From Linyphia triangularis (taxonomy: Eukaryota > Arthropoda > Arachnida > Araneae > Linyphiidae): DNA of 64,000 nucleotides. Both the position numbers and the translations under genes were made by a program. Of the stretch, positions 38,088-50,362 are shown in pieces (positions within the stretch are counted from its first letter, which is position 1; every line of letters begins with the position of its first letter). The stretch covers positions 107,872,442 to 107,936,441 of the forward strand of contig OZ021722.1 of NCBI GenBank assembly GCA_963978545.1, written 5' to 3'. Below the pieces are notes generated by a model. The model did no database searches. It saw only the letters and a list, made by a program, of their open reading frames with translations, and had not been told where the DNA came from.

Positions 38088-41000
38088 AACTATAGGAAAA
38101 TACAACTATAGAAAATATACAAATAGCAAAAATACAAATATAGGAAAAATACAAATAGGAAAAATACAAATATAGGAAAAATACAAATAGGAAAAATACA
38201 AATATAGGAAAAACACAAATAGGAAAAATACAACTATAGGAAAAATACAAATAGGAAAAATACAAATATAGGAAAAACACAAGTATGAAAAATATAACTA
38301 TAGGAAAAATACAAATAGGAAAAATACAAATAGGAAAAATACAAATATAGGAAAAACACAAGTATGAAAAATATAACTATAGGAAAAATACAAATAGGAA
38401 AAATACAAATATAGGAAAAACACAAGTATGAAAAATACAACTATAGGAAAAATGCAAATAGGAAAAATACAAATATAGGAAAAACACAAATATAGGAAAA
38501 TACAACTATAGGAAATATACAAATAGGAAAAATACAAATATAGGAAAAACACAAATAGGAAAAATATAACTATAGGAAAAATACAAATAGGAAAAATACA
38601 AATATAGGAAAAACACAAGTATGAAAAATACAACTATAGGAAAAATGCAAATAGGAAAAATACAAATATAGGAAAAACACAAATATAGGAAAATACAACT
38701 ATAGGAAATATACAAATAGGAAAAATACAAATATTGGAAATATACAAATATAGGAAAAACACAAGTATGAAAAATACAACTATAGGAAAAATGCAAATAA
38801 ATAAAATACAAATATAGGAAAAACACAAATATAGGAAAATATAACTATAGGAAATATACAAATAGGAAAAATACAAATATAGGAAAAACACAAATAGGAA
38901 AAATGCAACTATAGGAAAAATACAAATACAGGAAAAACACAAGTATGAAAAATACAAATATAGGAAAAACAACAATAGGAAAAATACAAATAGGAAAAAT
39001 ACAAATAGGAAAAATACAAATATAGGAAAAACACAAATAGGAAAATACAAATAGGAAAAATACAAATATAGGAAAAACACAAGTATGAAAAATACAACTA
39101 TAGGAAAAATGCAAATAGGAAAAATACAAATATAGGAAAAACACAAATATCAAAAATACAACTATAGGAAATATACAAATAGGAAAAATACAAATATAGG
39201 AAAAACACAAATAGGAAAAATGCAACTATACTAAAAACACAAATATAGGAAAATACAACCATAGGAAAAATACAAATAGGAAAAATACAAATATAGGAAA
39301 AACACAAGTATGAAAAATACAACTATAGGAAAAATGCAAATAGGAAAAATACAAATATAGGAAAAACACAAATGTAGGAAAATACAACTATAGGAAATAT
39401 ACAAATAGGAAAAATACAAATATAGGAAAAACACAAATAGGAAAAATACAACTATAGGAAAAATACAAACAAGAAAAATACAAATATAGGAAAAACACAA
39501 GTATGAAAAATACAACTATAGGAAAAATGCAAATAGGAAAAATACAAATATAGGAAAAACACAAATATAGGAAAATACAACTATAGGAAATATACAAATA
39601 GGAAAAATACAAATATAGGAAAAACACAAATAGGAAAAATACAACTATAGGAAAAATGCAAATAGGAAAAATACAAATATAGGAAAAACACAAATATCAA
39701 AAATACAACTATAGGAAATATACAAATAGGAAAAATACAAATATAGGAAAAACACAAATAGGAAAAATGCAACTATACTAAAAACACAAATATAGGAAAA
39801 TACAACCATAGGAAAAATACAAATAGGAAAAATACAAATATAGGAAAAACACAAGTATGAAAAATACAACTATAGGAAAAATGCAAATAGGAAAAATACA
39901 AATATAGGAAAAACACAAATATAGGAAAATACAACTATAGGAAATATACAAATAGGAAAAATACAAATATAGGAAAAACACAAATAGGAAAAATACAACT
40001 ATAGGAAAAATACAAACAAGAAAAATACAAATATAGGAAAAACACAAGTATGAAAAATACAACTATAGGAAAAATGCAAATAGGAAAAATACAAATATAG
40101 GAAAAACACAAATATAGGAAAATACAACTATCGGAAATATACAAATAGGAAAAATAGAAATATAGGAAAAACACAAATAGGAAAAATGCAACTATAAGAA
40201 AAATACAAATATAGGAAAAACACAAGTATGAAAAATACAACTATAGGAAAAATGAAAATAGGAAAAATACAAATATAGGAAAAACAACTATAGGAAAAAT
40301 ACAAATAGGAAAAATACAAATAGGAAAAATACAAATAGGAAAAATACAAATATAGGAAAAACACAAATAGGAAAATACAAATAGGAAAAATACAAATATA
40401 GGAAAAACACAACTATGAAAAATACAACTATAGGAAAAATGCAAATAGGAAAAATACAAATATAGGAAAAACACAAATATCAAAAATACAACTATAGGAA
40501 AAATACAAATAGGAAAAATACAAATATAGGAAAAACACAAATATCAAAAATACAACTATAGGAAAAATGCAAATAGAAAAAAATACAAATATAGGAAAAA
40601 TACAACTATAGGAAAAATACAAATAGGAAAAATACAAATATAGGAAAAATACAACTACAGGAAAAATACAAATAGGAAAAATACAAATATAGGAAAAACA
40701 CAAATATGAAAAATACAAATATAGGAAAAATACAAATAGGAAAAATACAAATATAGGAAAAATACAACTATAAGAAAAATACAAATAGGAAAAATACAAC
40801 TTTAGGAAAAACACAAATAGGAAAAATACAAATATAGGAAAAACACAAATAGGAAATTACAAATAGGAAAAATACAAATATAGGAAAAACACAAGTATGA
40901 AAAATACAACTATAGGAAAAATGCAAATAGGAAAAATACAAATATAGGAAAAACACAAATATCAAAAATACAACTATAGGAAATATACAAATAGGAAAAA

Positions 41001-42945
41001 TACAAATATAGGAAAAACACAAATAGGAAAAATGCAACTATACTAAAAACACAAATATAGGAAAATACAACCATAGGAAAAATACAAATAGGAAAAATAC
41101 AAATATAGGAAAAACACAAGTATGAAAAATACAACTATAGGAAAAATGCAAATAGGAAAAATACAAATATAGGAAAAACACAAATATAGGAAAATACAAC
41201 TATAGGAAATATACAAATAGGAAAAATACAAATATAGGAAAAACACAAATAGGAAAAATACAACTATAGGAAAAATACAAACAAGAAAAATACAAATATA
41301 GGAAAAACACAAGTATGAAAAATACAACTATAGGAAAAATGCAAATAGGAAAAATACAAATATAGGAAAAACACAAATATAGGAAAATACAACTATAGGA
41401 AATATACAAATAGGAAAAATACAAATATAGGAAAAACACAAATAGGAAAAATACAACTATAGGAAAAATGCAAATAGGAAAAATACAAATATAGGAAAAA
41501 CACAAATATCAAAAATACAACTATAGGAAATATACAAATAGGAAAAATACAAGTATAGGAAAAACACAAATAGGAAAAATGCAACTATACTAAAAACACA
41601 AATATAGGAAAATACAACCATAGGAAAAATACAAATAGGAAAAATACAAATATAGGAAAAACACAAGTATGAAAAATACAACTATAGGAAAAATGCAAAT
41701 AGGAAAAATACAAATATAGGAAAAACACAAATATAGGAAAATACAACTATAGGAAATATACAAATAGGAAAAATACAAATATAGGAAAAACACAAATAGG
41801 AAAAATACAACTATAGGAAAAATACAAACAAGAAAAATACAAATATAGGAAAAACACAAGTATGAAAAATACAACTATAGGAAAAATGCAAATAGGAAAA
41901 ATACAAATATAGGAAAAACACAAATATAGGAAAATACAACTATAGGAAATATACAAATAGGAAAAATAGAAATATAGGAAAAACACAAATAGGAAAAATG
42001 CAACTATAAGAAAAATACAAATATAGGAAAAACACAAGTATGAAAAATACAACTATAGGAAAAATGAAAATAGGAAAAATACAAATATAGGAAAAACAAC
42101 TATAGGAAAAATACAAATAGGAAAAATACAAATAGGAAAAATACAAATATAGGAAAAACACAAATAGGAAAATACAAATAGGAAAAATACAAATATTGGA
42201 AAAACACAACTATGAAAAATACAACTATAGGAAAAATGCAAATAGGAAAAATACAAATATAGGAAAAACACAAATATCAAAAATACAACTATAGGAAAAA
42301 TACAAATAGGAAAAATACAAATATAGGAAAAACACAAATATCAAAAATACAACTATAGGAAAAATGCAAATAGAAAAAAATACAAATATAGGAAAAATAC
42401 AACTATAGGAAAAATACAAATAGGAAAAATACAAATAGGAAAAATACAAATATAGGAAAAACACAAATATGAAAAATACAAATATAGGAAAAATACAAAT
42501 AGGAAAAATACAAATATAGGAAAAATACAACTATAGGAAAAATACAAATAGGAAAAATACAAATATAGGAAAAATACAACTATAGGAAAAATACAAATAG
42601 GAAAAATACAACTTTAGGAAAAACACAAATAGGAAAAATACAAATATAGGAAAAACACAAATAGGAAAAATACAACTATAGGAAAAATACAAATAGGAAA
42701 AATACAAATAAGAAAAATACAAATATAGGAAAAACACAAATATGAAAAATACAAATATAGGAAAAATACAAATAGGAAAAATACAAATATAGGAAAAATA
42801 CAACTATAGGAAAAATACAAATAGGAAAAATACAACTTTAGGAAAAACACAAATAGGAAAAATACAAATATAGGAAAAACACAAATAGGAAAAATACAAC
42901 TATAGGAAAAATACAAACAGGAAAAATACAAATAGGAAAATTGAA
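38088..42945. repeat. About 4.9-kb satellite with 15-17-bp units and higher-order structure
   Basis: Basic units are AGGAAAAATACAAAT and AGGAAAAATACAAATAT, with variants (ACACAAAT, ATGCAAAT, ACAACTAT). Marker GCAACTATACTA is at 39222, 39769, 41034 and 41581, giving spacings of 547, 1265 and 547, so a 547-bp duplication sits inside an 1812-bp duplication. Many overlapping minus-strand frames (poly Phe/Tyr/Ile) are by-products of a T-rich strand, not genes. Confidence 0.95.
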
Positions 42946-42975
42946 AGTAAAATAAGTACGTTCTAGGTGATCGAC

Positions 42976-43704
42976 ATTGGCGCCCCCAGGAAAATTTGCA
43001 AGGGATTGTAAGACTAGATTTTTTTCAAAATCATCAGTTTTTTTTAGAAATGTTAATTAATAATTATGCATTATAAATTATACTATTTGGGAATAGTAAA
43101 ATGCATGGAACATATTTTTGAAAGCGCAACCCTGTTAAAAAGAAAAAATAGTAAAATTATTAAAATATATATTTTTAACAATTTTCGTTTATCATCCAAC
43201 TCACGGCATTTAAGAGACATTGTTTAGAATAGATGAACTCAAAGATGCGAAAATACAGAAGAGTAACATTATTTTTTATTTCTTCCAAATTTCGATTTAA
43301 TGAAAAAAAATTTTAAATGAAACAGGAAGGCAGTATTGGAATATGTTCAATTCAATTCTAAAAATAGATTTCAAGATTGTATATTTGATGGCTTAAAAAA
43401 ACAAAACATTTTCCTAGAATTTTGAGAACTGCACAGGAAATGATTAATGATAATACAATAAAAGGAACAAATACTTCTACTCATCAGCCTCTAATAATCA
43501 TAGACAACAAACTCCAGAAAATCGTCACGCAAGTAGCTATAAAAAACGACATAGGAAAGAAACAAAAGACTAAATTAATAGGGAAAAAATGCTCATTGCT
43601 CTTTTCGTCTTGGAAGTTTCATCTTTTCTCGCATTTTTTTTTTAAATTTTCAAGAGCCAGGGGGGTGCAAGTGCACCTCTTTGCACCCTCCTGGGGGCCC
43701 CCAT
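42976..43704. mobile_element. Element with GGCGCCCCCAGGA inverted ends
   Basis: The left end TTGGCGCCCCCAGGAAAATT follows the satellite by about 30 bp. The right end CACCCTCCTGGGGGCCCCCA is its approximate complement, preceded by GGGGGTGCAAGTGCACC. A related end is at about 58410-58686. Internal frames (43422) have no recognised domain. Confidence 0.65.
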
Positions 43705-43889
43705 GATGATCGATAAAGTGCCATATTGCCAAAAATTAATAACGGCAATGAATGAAGTGGAAATATATTCGTTCGATACTAACTTAAAAAGTAGTGAAAG
43801 AATAATAAAATCTGTACTTAAAAAGTAAACTATAGTCAGTGCAATGTTAAACCAATGGACAGTTAACGCATTTTTTTATATTTTTTTAT

Positions 43890-44877
43890 TCAATGGATAA
43901 TTCCGCATTTTTTTAAAAAAAATGTTCTTCAATTCTAAATGTTTCGAAAAGACCATAAACACAAAAAAAATTCTGCTCAATGCGCTTTTCTTTTTTTGTT
44001 TTAATTTGCCATCAAAATTCCCCTGTTAGACGTTGGCGAGAAAACGATTCATTCGGCTCGAATTGAATGAGACGGCAAGAGATCCCAAGCATCTTGGCTT
44101 GAAATGCAGCAGCGGAAACCAGTTTTGCAAGTTTATCGCTAATCGCGCCAACCTGTACGAGATATTTCAATGGTCTACCAAATCAACGCCAACTATTTGG
44201 CACAAACCCCGCGATAACCATAGAAACATAAGGAAGCTTTGACGTCACAGATTTTGTTGAATGTTTAGATCGGACTGGTTTTGTCTCGGTTTTGAGGCAT
44301 TTTCTTTTCTTAATATTTAACTAACTAATTTTTTTAAATAACTTTTATTTAAATATTTGGAATCAGAAAGAAATTCTTCATAAATATAAACTAATTTCAC
44401 TCGTTTTTAAAAAATGCGGGAATTGTCCGTTCTAAATGTTTCAAAAAGGCCATAATTTGCAACTTAAGTTCACCTGTTAAACTTTGGACAGAAAACGATT
44501 TATTCGGCTCGAATTGAATGTGACGTCACTAGATCTGAAACAACTTGGCTTGAAACGCAGCAGCGGAAACCAGCATTGCAAGTTTCTCGCAAATCGCGCC
44601 TACCTGAACGGGATACGGCAACTGTCAAACAAACCAACGCCATCTATTTGGCAGAAACCTCACGATAACCATAGAGAACGGAGGATGTCATGACGTCACA
44701 GCTATAGCGAAGTGGTTTTAGCTCGGTTTGGGGGCATTTTCTTTTCTTAATAATTAAATAACTAATTTTTTTAAAGAGCGTTTGTTTGAATATTTAGAAT
44801 CAGAAATAAATTCTACATAAATATAAGCTAATTTCATTCGTTTTTAAAATATGCGGGAATTGTCCAATGCACACACG
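43890..44877. mobile_element. Element containing a 451-bp tandem duplication
   Basis: Outer ends CAATGGATAATTCCGCATTT and the complement of ATGCGGGAATTGTCCAATG are inverted. Inside, two units (about 43900-44410 and 44411-44870) align with AAACGATTCATTCGGCTCGA, GCAGCAGCGGAAACCAG and ATAACCATAGA. Each has a 69-codon open frame (44033 and 44484). TGACGTCA occurs at 44240, 44521 and 44691. Confidence 0.75.
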
Positions 44878-45282
44878 ACTCCAATGCTCTTATGAGGTAC
44901 AGAAATGTATTTAGAAAAGAAAAAAATTAAACTATCAACAATAATTAATTATTTAAAAGGCCTCTGTTGTTCCTAGAGATAACCTACTTTTCCGAAATAA
45001 AAAAAAAATAACAGTTGGTTATTTTTCTAGGAATAATCCCCTCTTCGTGGAATTTGGGTGGGGCGACCTAGAAGACAATGAATGACTCGTTATGTTGATT
45101 AATTAAGCCTGTGAGAGACGACCCTGGGCTACATCTTTAGATAAGAAAGGATGAGAATCAGGGAAGAAGGTTGCTATAATTGGCGAGACTGGAAACTTGG
45201 CGAGCTGTAGATCAAGGGGTTTGTATTTGAAGCACATCTCCAATTTGGCAAAACTAGCATTTCAATGCCTACTGATAAATTG

Positions 45283-45498
45283 GCCAACCTGATGGCTGTG
45301 GGGTTAGAGCTCTGGCCTCATATACCAAAGGTGACGGCATCGAATCTTGGGTTAGGCATGGATGTTCGTTGTGATTCGGAATCCACGTTAAGCTGTAGGT
45401 CCCAGCCTGATTAGCCGTTATTGTGTACGAAAATAGGTCGTTGAGCGTACAAACAAACAAACAAACAAACAAACAAACAAACAAACAAACAAACAAAA
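45283..45498 (+). mobile_element. tRNA-derived SINE with 15-bp TSD and AAAC tail
   Basis: Box A-like TGGCTGTGGGGTTAGAGC, box B-like GGCATCGAATCTTGG, body TGATTCGGAATCCACGTTAA, GCCTGATTAGCCGTTATTGT and a tail of about eleven AAAC units. CCTACTGATAAATTG flanks both sides (45268-45282 and 45499-45513). Confidence 0.9.
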
Positions 45499-45632
45499 CC
45501 TACTGATAAATTGAATAACGTTAACCCTGGTGGCTTTGCTCCGCTTTAAAATTTATTTTGCATTGTTTAACCTTAACCCTTTATTTACGGATGGTCCATT
45601 CTCAATAGTGCTGTAATAATTCAAACGCTTTG

Positions 45633-45880
45633 AGACCCATTGGGACTTTGAAGTCCTTTTTTAGGAAATTCATTCTTCAAATGTTGGATGGCAGCACGAG
45701 CTTATTTCTTTTTATATGCAAACACGTGGACGATTTTCAATCTTCTAGGCATCCACCTTGGCCTCACATCGTCTCATGGTCTTGTCTCTAGGAAGATTCC
45801 AAAGAGAAATAAGCTTGTGCCGCCATCCAACAATTAAAGAAGGAACTTCCTAGAAATGAACCTCTAAGTCCCAAATGGCC
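45633..45880. mobile_element. Foldback element of about 250 bp
   Basis: Arms pair across about 45760: TTGGATGGCAGCACGAGCTT and AAGCTTGTGCCGCCATCCAA. Outer parts TTGGGACTT.. and AAGTCCCAAATGG also pair. It abuts or slightly overlaps the next SINE. Confidence 0.75.
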
Positions 45881-46045
45881 CCTCTGATAGCTGTAGGGTT
45901 AGCGCTCTAGCCTCGTATGCCAAAGTTACCGGGTTCGAATCCCGGTTCGTTGTGATTCGGAATCCAAGTTAAGCTGTAAGACCCGGCCTGATTAGCCATC
46001 ATTGTGCATAAAAAGAAGTCGTTGAGCAAATAAACTTGTGCAAAT
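45877..46045 (+). mobile_element. tRNA-derived SINE, second copy
   Basis: TAGCTGTAGGGTTAGCGC (box A) and CGGGTTCGAATCCCGG (box B, perfect). The body is shared with 45283-45498. The head recalls a tRNA-Thr (GCCCCT..., TCGT in the anticodon region), but stem pairing is incomplete. Confidence 0.8.
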
Positions 46046-46321
46046 ATTGAAGAGGTCAATGAATTACTTTTTATGATAAAATCTATTTCTCTGTCTTATG
46101 TCATTGTTTTTATACTATTTTAGACGTAAATTAATATTTTCACAATAATTTTATCAACGATGTTTATTGTGATTATGATTATTGTGTTTTAAAACTATTT
46201 TAAAAATAAATTTGAATCTTCACAAAGTTCATTTAAATAACAATATGTTTTTAATTCTTTCAGTATTTTCAAGTTATTTTTAAAACATTTTTTTAATTAT
46301 ATCTTTACTCTGTCCAATAAT

Positions 46322-46360
<39 letters not shown>

Positions 46361-47101
46361 AAAACACCCACTTACTTCTATATTTGGTTAACCGCGAGAC
46401 AAAAGGGGACTTACCAAGGATTAATACTTTTACTAGGTTAAAAAAAAAAAAATTTAAGGAAGTTGGAACCCTCTATACAAGTAATGTTAATTTGGCATTT
46501 TTCATGTACCTTTTTCTCAGAAAGTATTTGACACAGAAGCCTAATTTATTTTCAGTGTATTTAGCAGACACTTGGCATTCTACTGAAATTAGCTTTTTAT
46601 TGTGATTAATTTACTTTTTTTTTTTTAATGAATTTTCGTGAAAGTCACTCAAATTTGTTTTTGTCGAAAGAAGCCAAAACAAAAAATATTTTTAAAATAG
46701 CAACAAAATCTCACTTCAGTATATAGAGATACATAAAAGGAATATGTGGTAAAAATTTCAGGAAGATAGTTTGCTCAGTTTCTGAGAAAAGGGTACATGA
46801 ATAATGAAAAATTTAATTTTGTGAAAAACTCCTTTTAAAGAAAACTTTACTTACTCAAAATAGTTACCAATTTTGTCTTTAAAAAAATATTAAGAATACT
46901 TATAGTTGAGGTATTATTACAAACGATGTATCCTTTTGAAGGGGAGAATTTAAATTTTGATAAACAAAAATAAACTCAAAATCGATTATTTATAAATTTT
47001 TGGGTACAAACTCCCCTTAAACGTGATAGCAATAAAGGTCAACTAATTTTCTTTTAAATTTTGCTTAAGAAATTTTTTATTACTGATGTTTTATCTGATA
47101 A
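46046..47101. other. AT-rich stretch with a long poly-T tract
   Basis: An uninterrupted T run of about 35 lies at about 46322-46356. No gene or repeat partner recognised. Confidence 0.5.
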
Positions 47102-47770
47102 AACTACGGGTGTGGAACAGCGCACAACTTTCAATTACACTATAATACTGATGTCAATGTGTGTCATTTAACATTTTTAATTGTTCATTTAGAAAAAATG
47201 ATCAGTTTGGCGATATGCTTTTCGATAATCCTTATATTATTGTTTATTATAAGTGAAACTGAGGGGAGAAGAAAAAACGATCGTTGATGAGGATAGAAAA
47301 TACTGATATCTAATATCAGTATTTACTAATATCTCAAGGATGGAAAACTCTGTGTTGAAGGCATTCGTTTTTCAACTTTTTACGCCATTAAAGCTTTTTT
47401 ACTGGAATTTCGATAGTGGGGATGTTTAGAACACCTTTAGAGGCATTACCACAGCGATTTTGAACAAAATTGTTAGAGCCGTTTTTTAACAATCATTCAA
47501 AAAGATAATTTTTTCAATGGCAGCTACCTTATGCGCATGCGTGATTTGGACGAAACCCCTAATGGTACGTCTCTGTGTCATCATACCAAATTTGAACATC
47601 GTAGATCAATTTGTTCGGGAGTTAGGCTGACCACAGACACACAGACAGAAATTTTTTCTAGATCACTTTTTTGAAATCAGTATGTTCCAAAACAAGAAAA
47701 ACAAAAAATTTATTTTTTTTAATGACCAAATACTATACTTTTATCACCCTATGTACCTATGTACACGTAT
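47102..47770 (+). mobile_element. TTTCAATTAC-family element, copy 2 (uninterrupted)
   Basis: Begins GGGTGTGGAACAGCGCACAA and proceeds through the family phrases without the hAT insertion seen at 31.8 kb. A 12-bp hairpin (AAATACTGATAT / ATATCAGTATTT) near 47297-47323 is private to this copy. The right end is truncated. Confidence 0.8.
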
Positions 47771-48169
47771 CATCCTTTATTGCTCTGTTCTCTTATCATA
47801 CATTTTTCTTCTTGAAGACTAAATGACCAAAAAATTATTTAGTCTTCCAGAAGAATTTCCTGGTTTTGAAGGTGACTCTACAAACAAAGAACATACAAAA
47901 ACGAAACTAGGCCAGTCAATTAAGTAGAGCTATGTACTGTGCAAGTACTAACCTAGTTCATATTTACATTGCAGGTTGTTATTTCCTGAGTTATGCGCTT
48001 TTGCAAAAGTGCAACTACTCATATTATATAATATCTTATTCAACAACCGCCGGTTAGGAATGCTAAAAGCTATTCAACCTTGTTGTTTCAACACATTCGA
48101 AGTAAAGACCAGGTGGATGAAGATTACGTTATTACAAAGCTTGTGACGTTTAGTCCTTGTCTTCCTTTT

Positions 48170-48400
48170 GAAATTCTTTATATTAACTTCGATTATGTCT
48201 GTCGATGGGAGCGGCATCTGCAGAGTCCTAATTAACCCCCTTGTAGTCATCCAATCGGGCGGAAACTTGGCAGATAGGTTCGATGTCGATGACAATGCAT
48301 TCTATCAAATTTTGAGGGCTGCTACTGTCACTAAAAGGTCGTTTGAATACTAGTAAACCAACTTGCCGTCATCCAATCGCTTTAAAATAGCATTGAATCT
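48170..48400 (+). repeat. Copy of the CTTGGCAGATAG repeat family
   Basis: GTCATCCAATCGGGCGGAAA, CTTGGCAGATAGGTTCGATG and TCGATGACAATGCATTCTAT are shared with 9.2 and 53.1 kb. The frame NLADRFDVDDNAFYQIL is open but short. Confidence 0.6.
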
Positions 48401-48574
48401 CTTTATAACAAGGCATAATAAACAATTTTTTTTTTTACATATAAAATTATATGGTGAACATAAATTAATTGGGGGAAAAGAATTGTTTATAAGGCCCAGT
48501 TATTAAGAGTTATTCAGATGTATTTGAACTCCAATTCCCAACTAATTTGAGGACACCCTACATAGAGATGGACA

Positions 48575-48732
48575 TAAAATGTAAAAAATTTATACCATTG
48601 CATTAAGTGATCTTTTTCGTACCTACTCACCCAATATCAAGGTGGTTCTAGAAAGTAGTTTCTAAATGCATTGGGCTAGAAGATTGTAACATAGCGAGTA
48701 TAGGGAATGGTCCTTACTAAAGACTTCCTATT
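48575..48732 (+). repeat. Family D right arm
   Basis: CATTAAGTGATCTTTTTCGT, AGTAGTTTCTAAATGCATTG and GGCTAGAAGATTGTAACATA match the right arm of 35821-38040. It is interrupted at 48733 by the next element. Confidence 0.75.
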
Positions 48733-49152
48733 AGAGGTCGGAAATATCGATCAAAATAAATATCGATACTATATCGTTACATAGAAAAAAATCTCGATAA
48801 CAAAATACATTTGGATGTCAACGCATAAATTCATATTTATTTTTAAAGAAAAAATTTTGAAAAGTAGTTTATCGCATATTTTGCTGATAGTGATGTTTTT
48901 AATATTCAAAATTATAGATGCAAATTTACGGCACACGCTGGCAACAGCAACAACGCGATGTTAATGACCACTAATAAATGATAAATGTAGAAAATCGAAA
49001 AAACACATGGAACGGCCAAACGATTATCAAAAAACTAAAAATGTTTGAAAATATCGATATATCCGGTGACTTGTATCCGTATTTTTACTATCAATATATT
49101 TTTTGAAATATCGATAAAAATATCGTCGTATCGATATATCGCCGACCTCTAC
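48733..49152. mobile_element. hAT-like MITE rich in ATCGATAT motifs
   Basis: Ends TAGAGGTCGG and CCGACCTCTA, with CTTCCTAT on the left and CGTCCTAT on the right, a 7-of-8 match duplication. The body is full of AATATCGAT phrases. Confidence 0.75.
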
Positions 49153-49636
49153 GTCCTATTAAGTACATTCAGTAATATCTCTCCAAACGTATAATTACAC
49201 TCAGTGCAATTTCAGCCTTACTATTTTTTGCATATATTTTTTGAAATATCGATAAAAATATCGTCGTATCGATATATCGCCGACCTCTACGTCCTATTAA
49301 GTACATTCAGTAATATCTCTCCAAACGTATAATTACACTCAGTGCAATTTCAGCCTTACTATTTTTTGCATATATTTTTTGAAATATCGATAAAAATATC
49401 GTCGTATCGATATATCGCCGACCTCTACGTCCTATTAAGTACATTCAGTAATATCTCTCCAAACGTATAATTACACTCAGTGCAATTTCAGCCTTACTAT
49501 TTTTTGCATATATTTTTTGAAATATCGATAAAAATATCGTCGTATCGATATATCGCCGACCTCTACGTCCTATTAAGTACATTCAGTAATATCTCTCCAA
49601 ACGTATAATTACACTCAGTGCAATTTCAGCCTTACA
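49096..49636. repeat. 138-bp x4 tandem repeat spanning a transposon end
   Basis: GACCTCTACGTCC recurs at 49144, 49282, 49420 and 49558, exactly 138 bp apart, and the units appear identical. Each unit contains the right end of the MITE plus about 78 bp of its flank. Confidence 0.93.
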
Positions 49637-50362
49637 AAAGAAGTGAGAAACAACGTCTTGTTATGAATTCTTTGTGCGTCGAAAGTGAGTGAACTCCCAT
49701 AATAGGCCATAATAACACGAGTCATGTTTGGCGAGGCTAATATTGCTGTTGACATTGTCTCATCAAATCATAACGATTTGTTGAGCTGGAAAAAAAAAAT
49801 GTCGTGCACTTCGTCATGCATGAAAAATCGCACGCGCATAAGAGTTGCTCAGTGTCATGCGTCATTAGCATGAGCTTGTTGTATGACCAGGTTCCAGATG
49901 GGGAGAAGGGAGGGGGGGGGGGTATGTGTTGAAAATATCAGAGTTTATGGGGCGTTACATTGAACCCCAGCTTTGAAATTTAGAGAGATCTTTAGCATTT
50001 CTTCGAACAATGAACTTAATGACAAGATTTTGCTAAACGCAAGATCGACCTAAATATATTTTCAAATATATTTTTAAAATTAATTGCCACGTATAGCAAC
50101 AACAATTCATCTTAATTTATTACTAATTCAAAGGCAAATGCGAGTTTTACATTTGAATAAAAATTAGTGAGTTTAATAAATATTTAATTAATGAAAGATT
50201 TTCTAACAGATGGCGCCACGATTTGAGCTTTAGAGGAACAAAAATGTTTATCGCCGCTGTAATACGAATCTGTCATCATAAGTTAAAAAGTCTTAAATCC
50301 AAAAAAAAAAAAAAAAAATTCCTATTCATATTTTGACGCTTTTGTGTTTGAAATGACCTTTT
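49637..50362. other. Unassigned stretch
   Basis: No repeat partner or gene recognised. Contains an oligo-G run near 49910-49921 and a poly-A run near 50301. Confidence 0.4.

Noticed and set aside
38035..42931. About thirty overlapping minus-strand frames rich in Phe, Tyr, Ile and Cys
   Set aside because: They are readings of the satellite in several frames, with near-identical copies at the satellite's own periods. No start context, splice sites or domain.
38088..42945. Regular short repeats suggesting a CRISPR-like array
   Set aside because: Units are contiguous with no unique spacers, and the setting is animal DNA with no cas genes.
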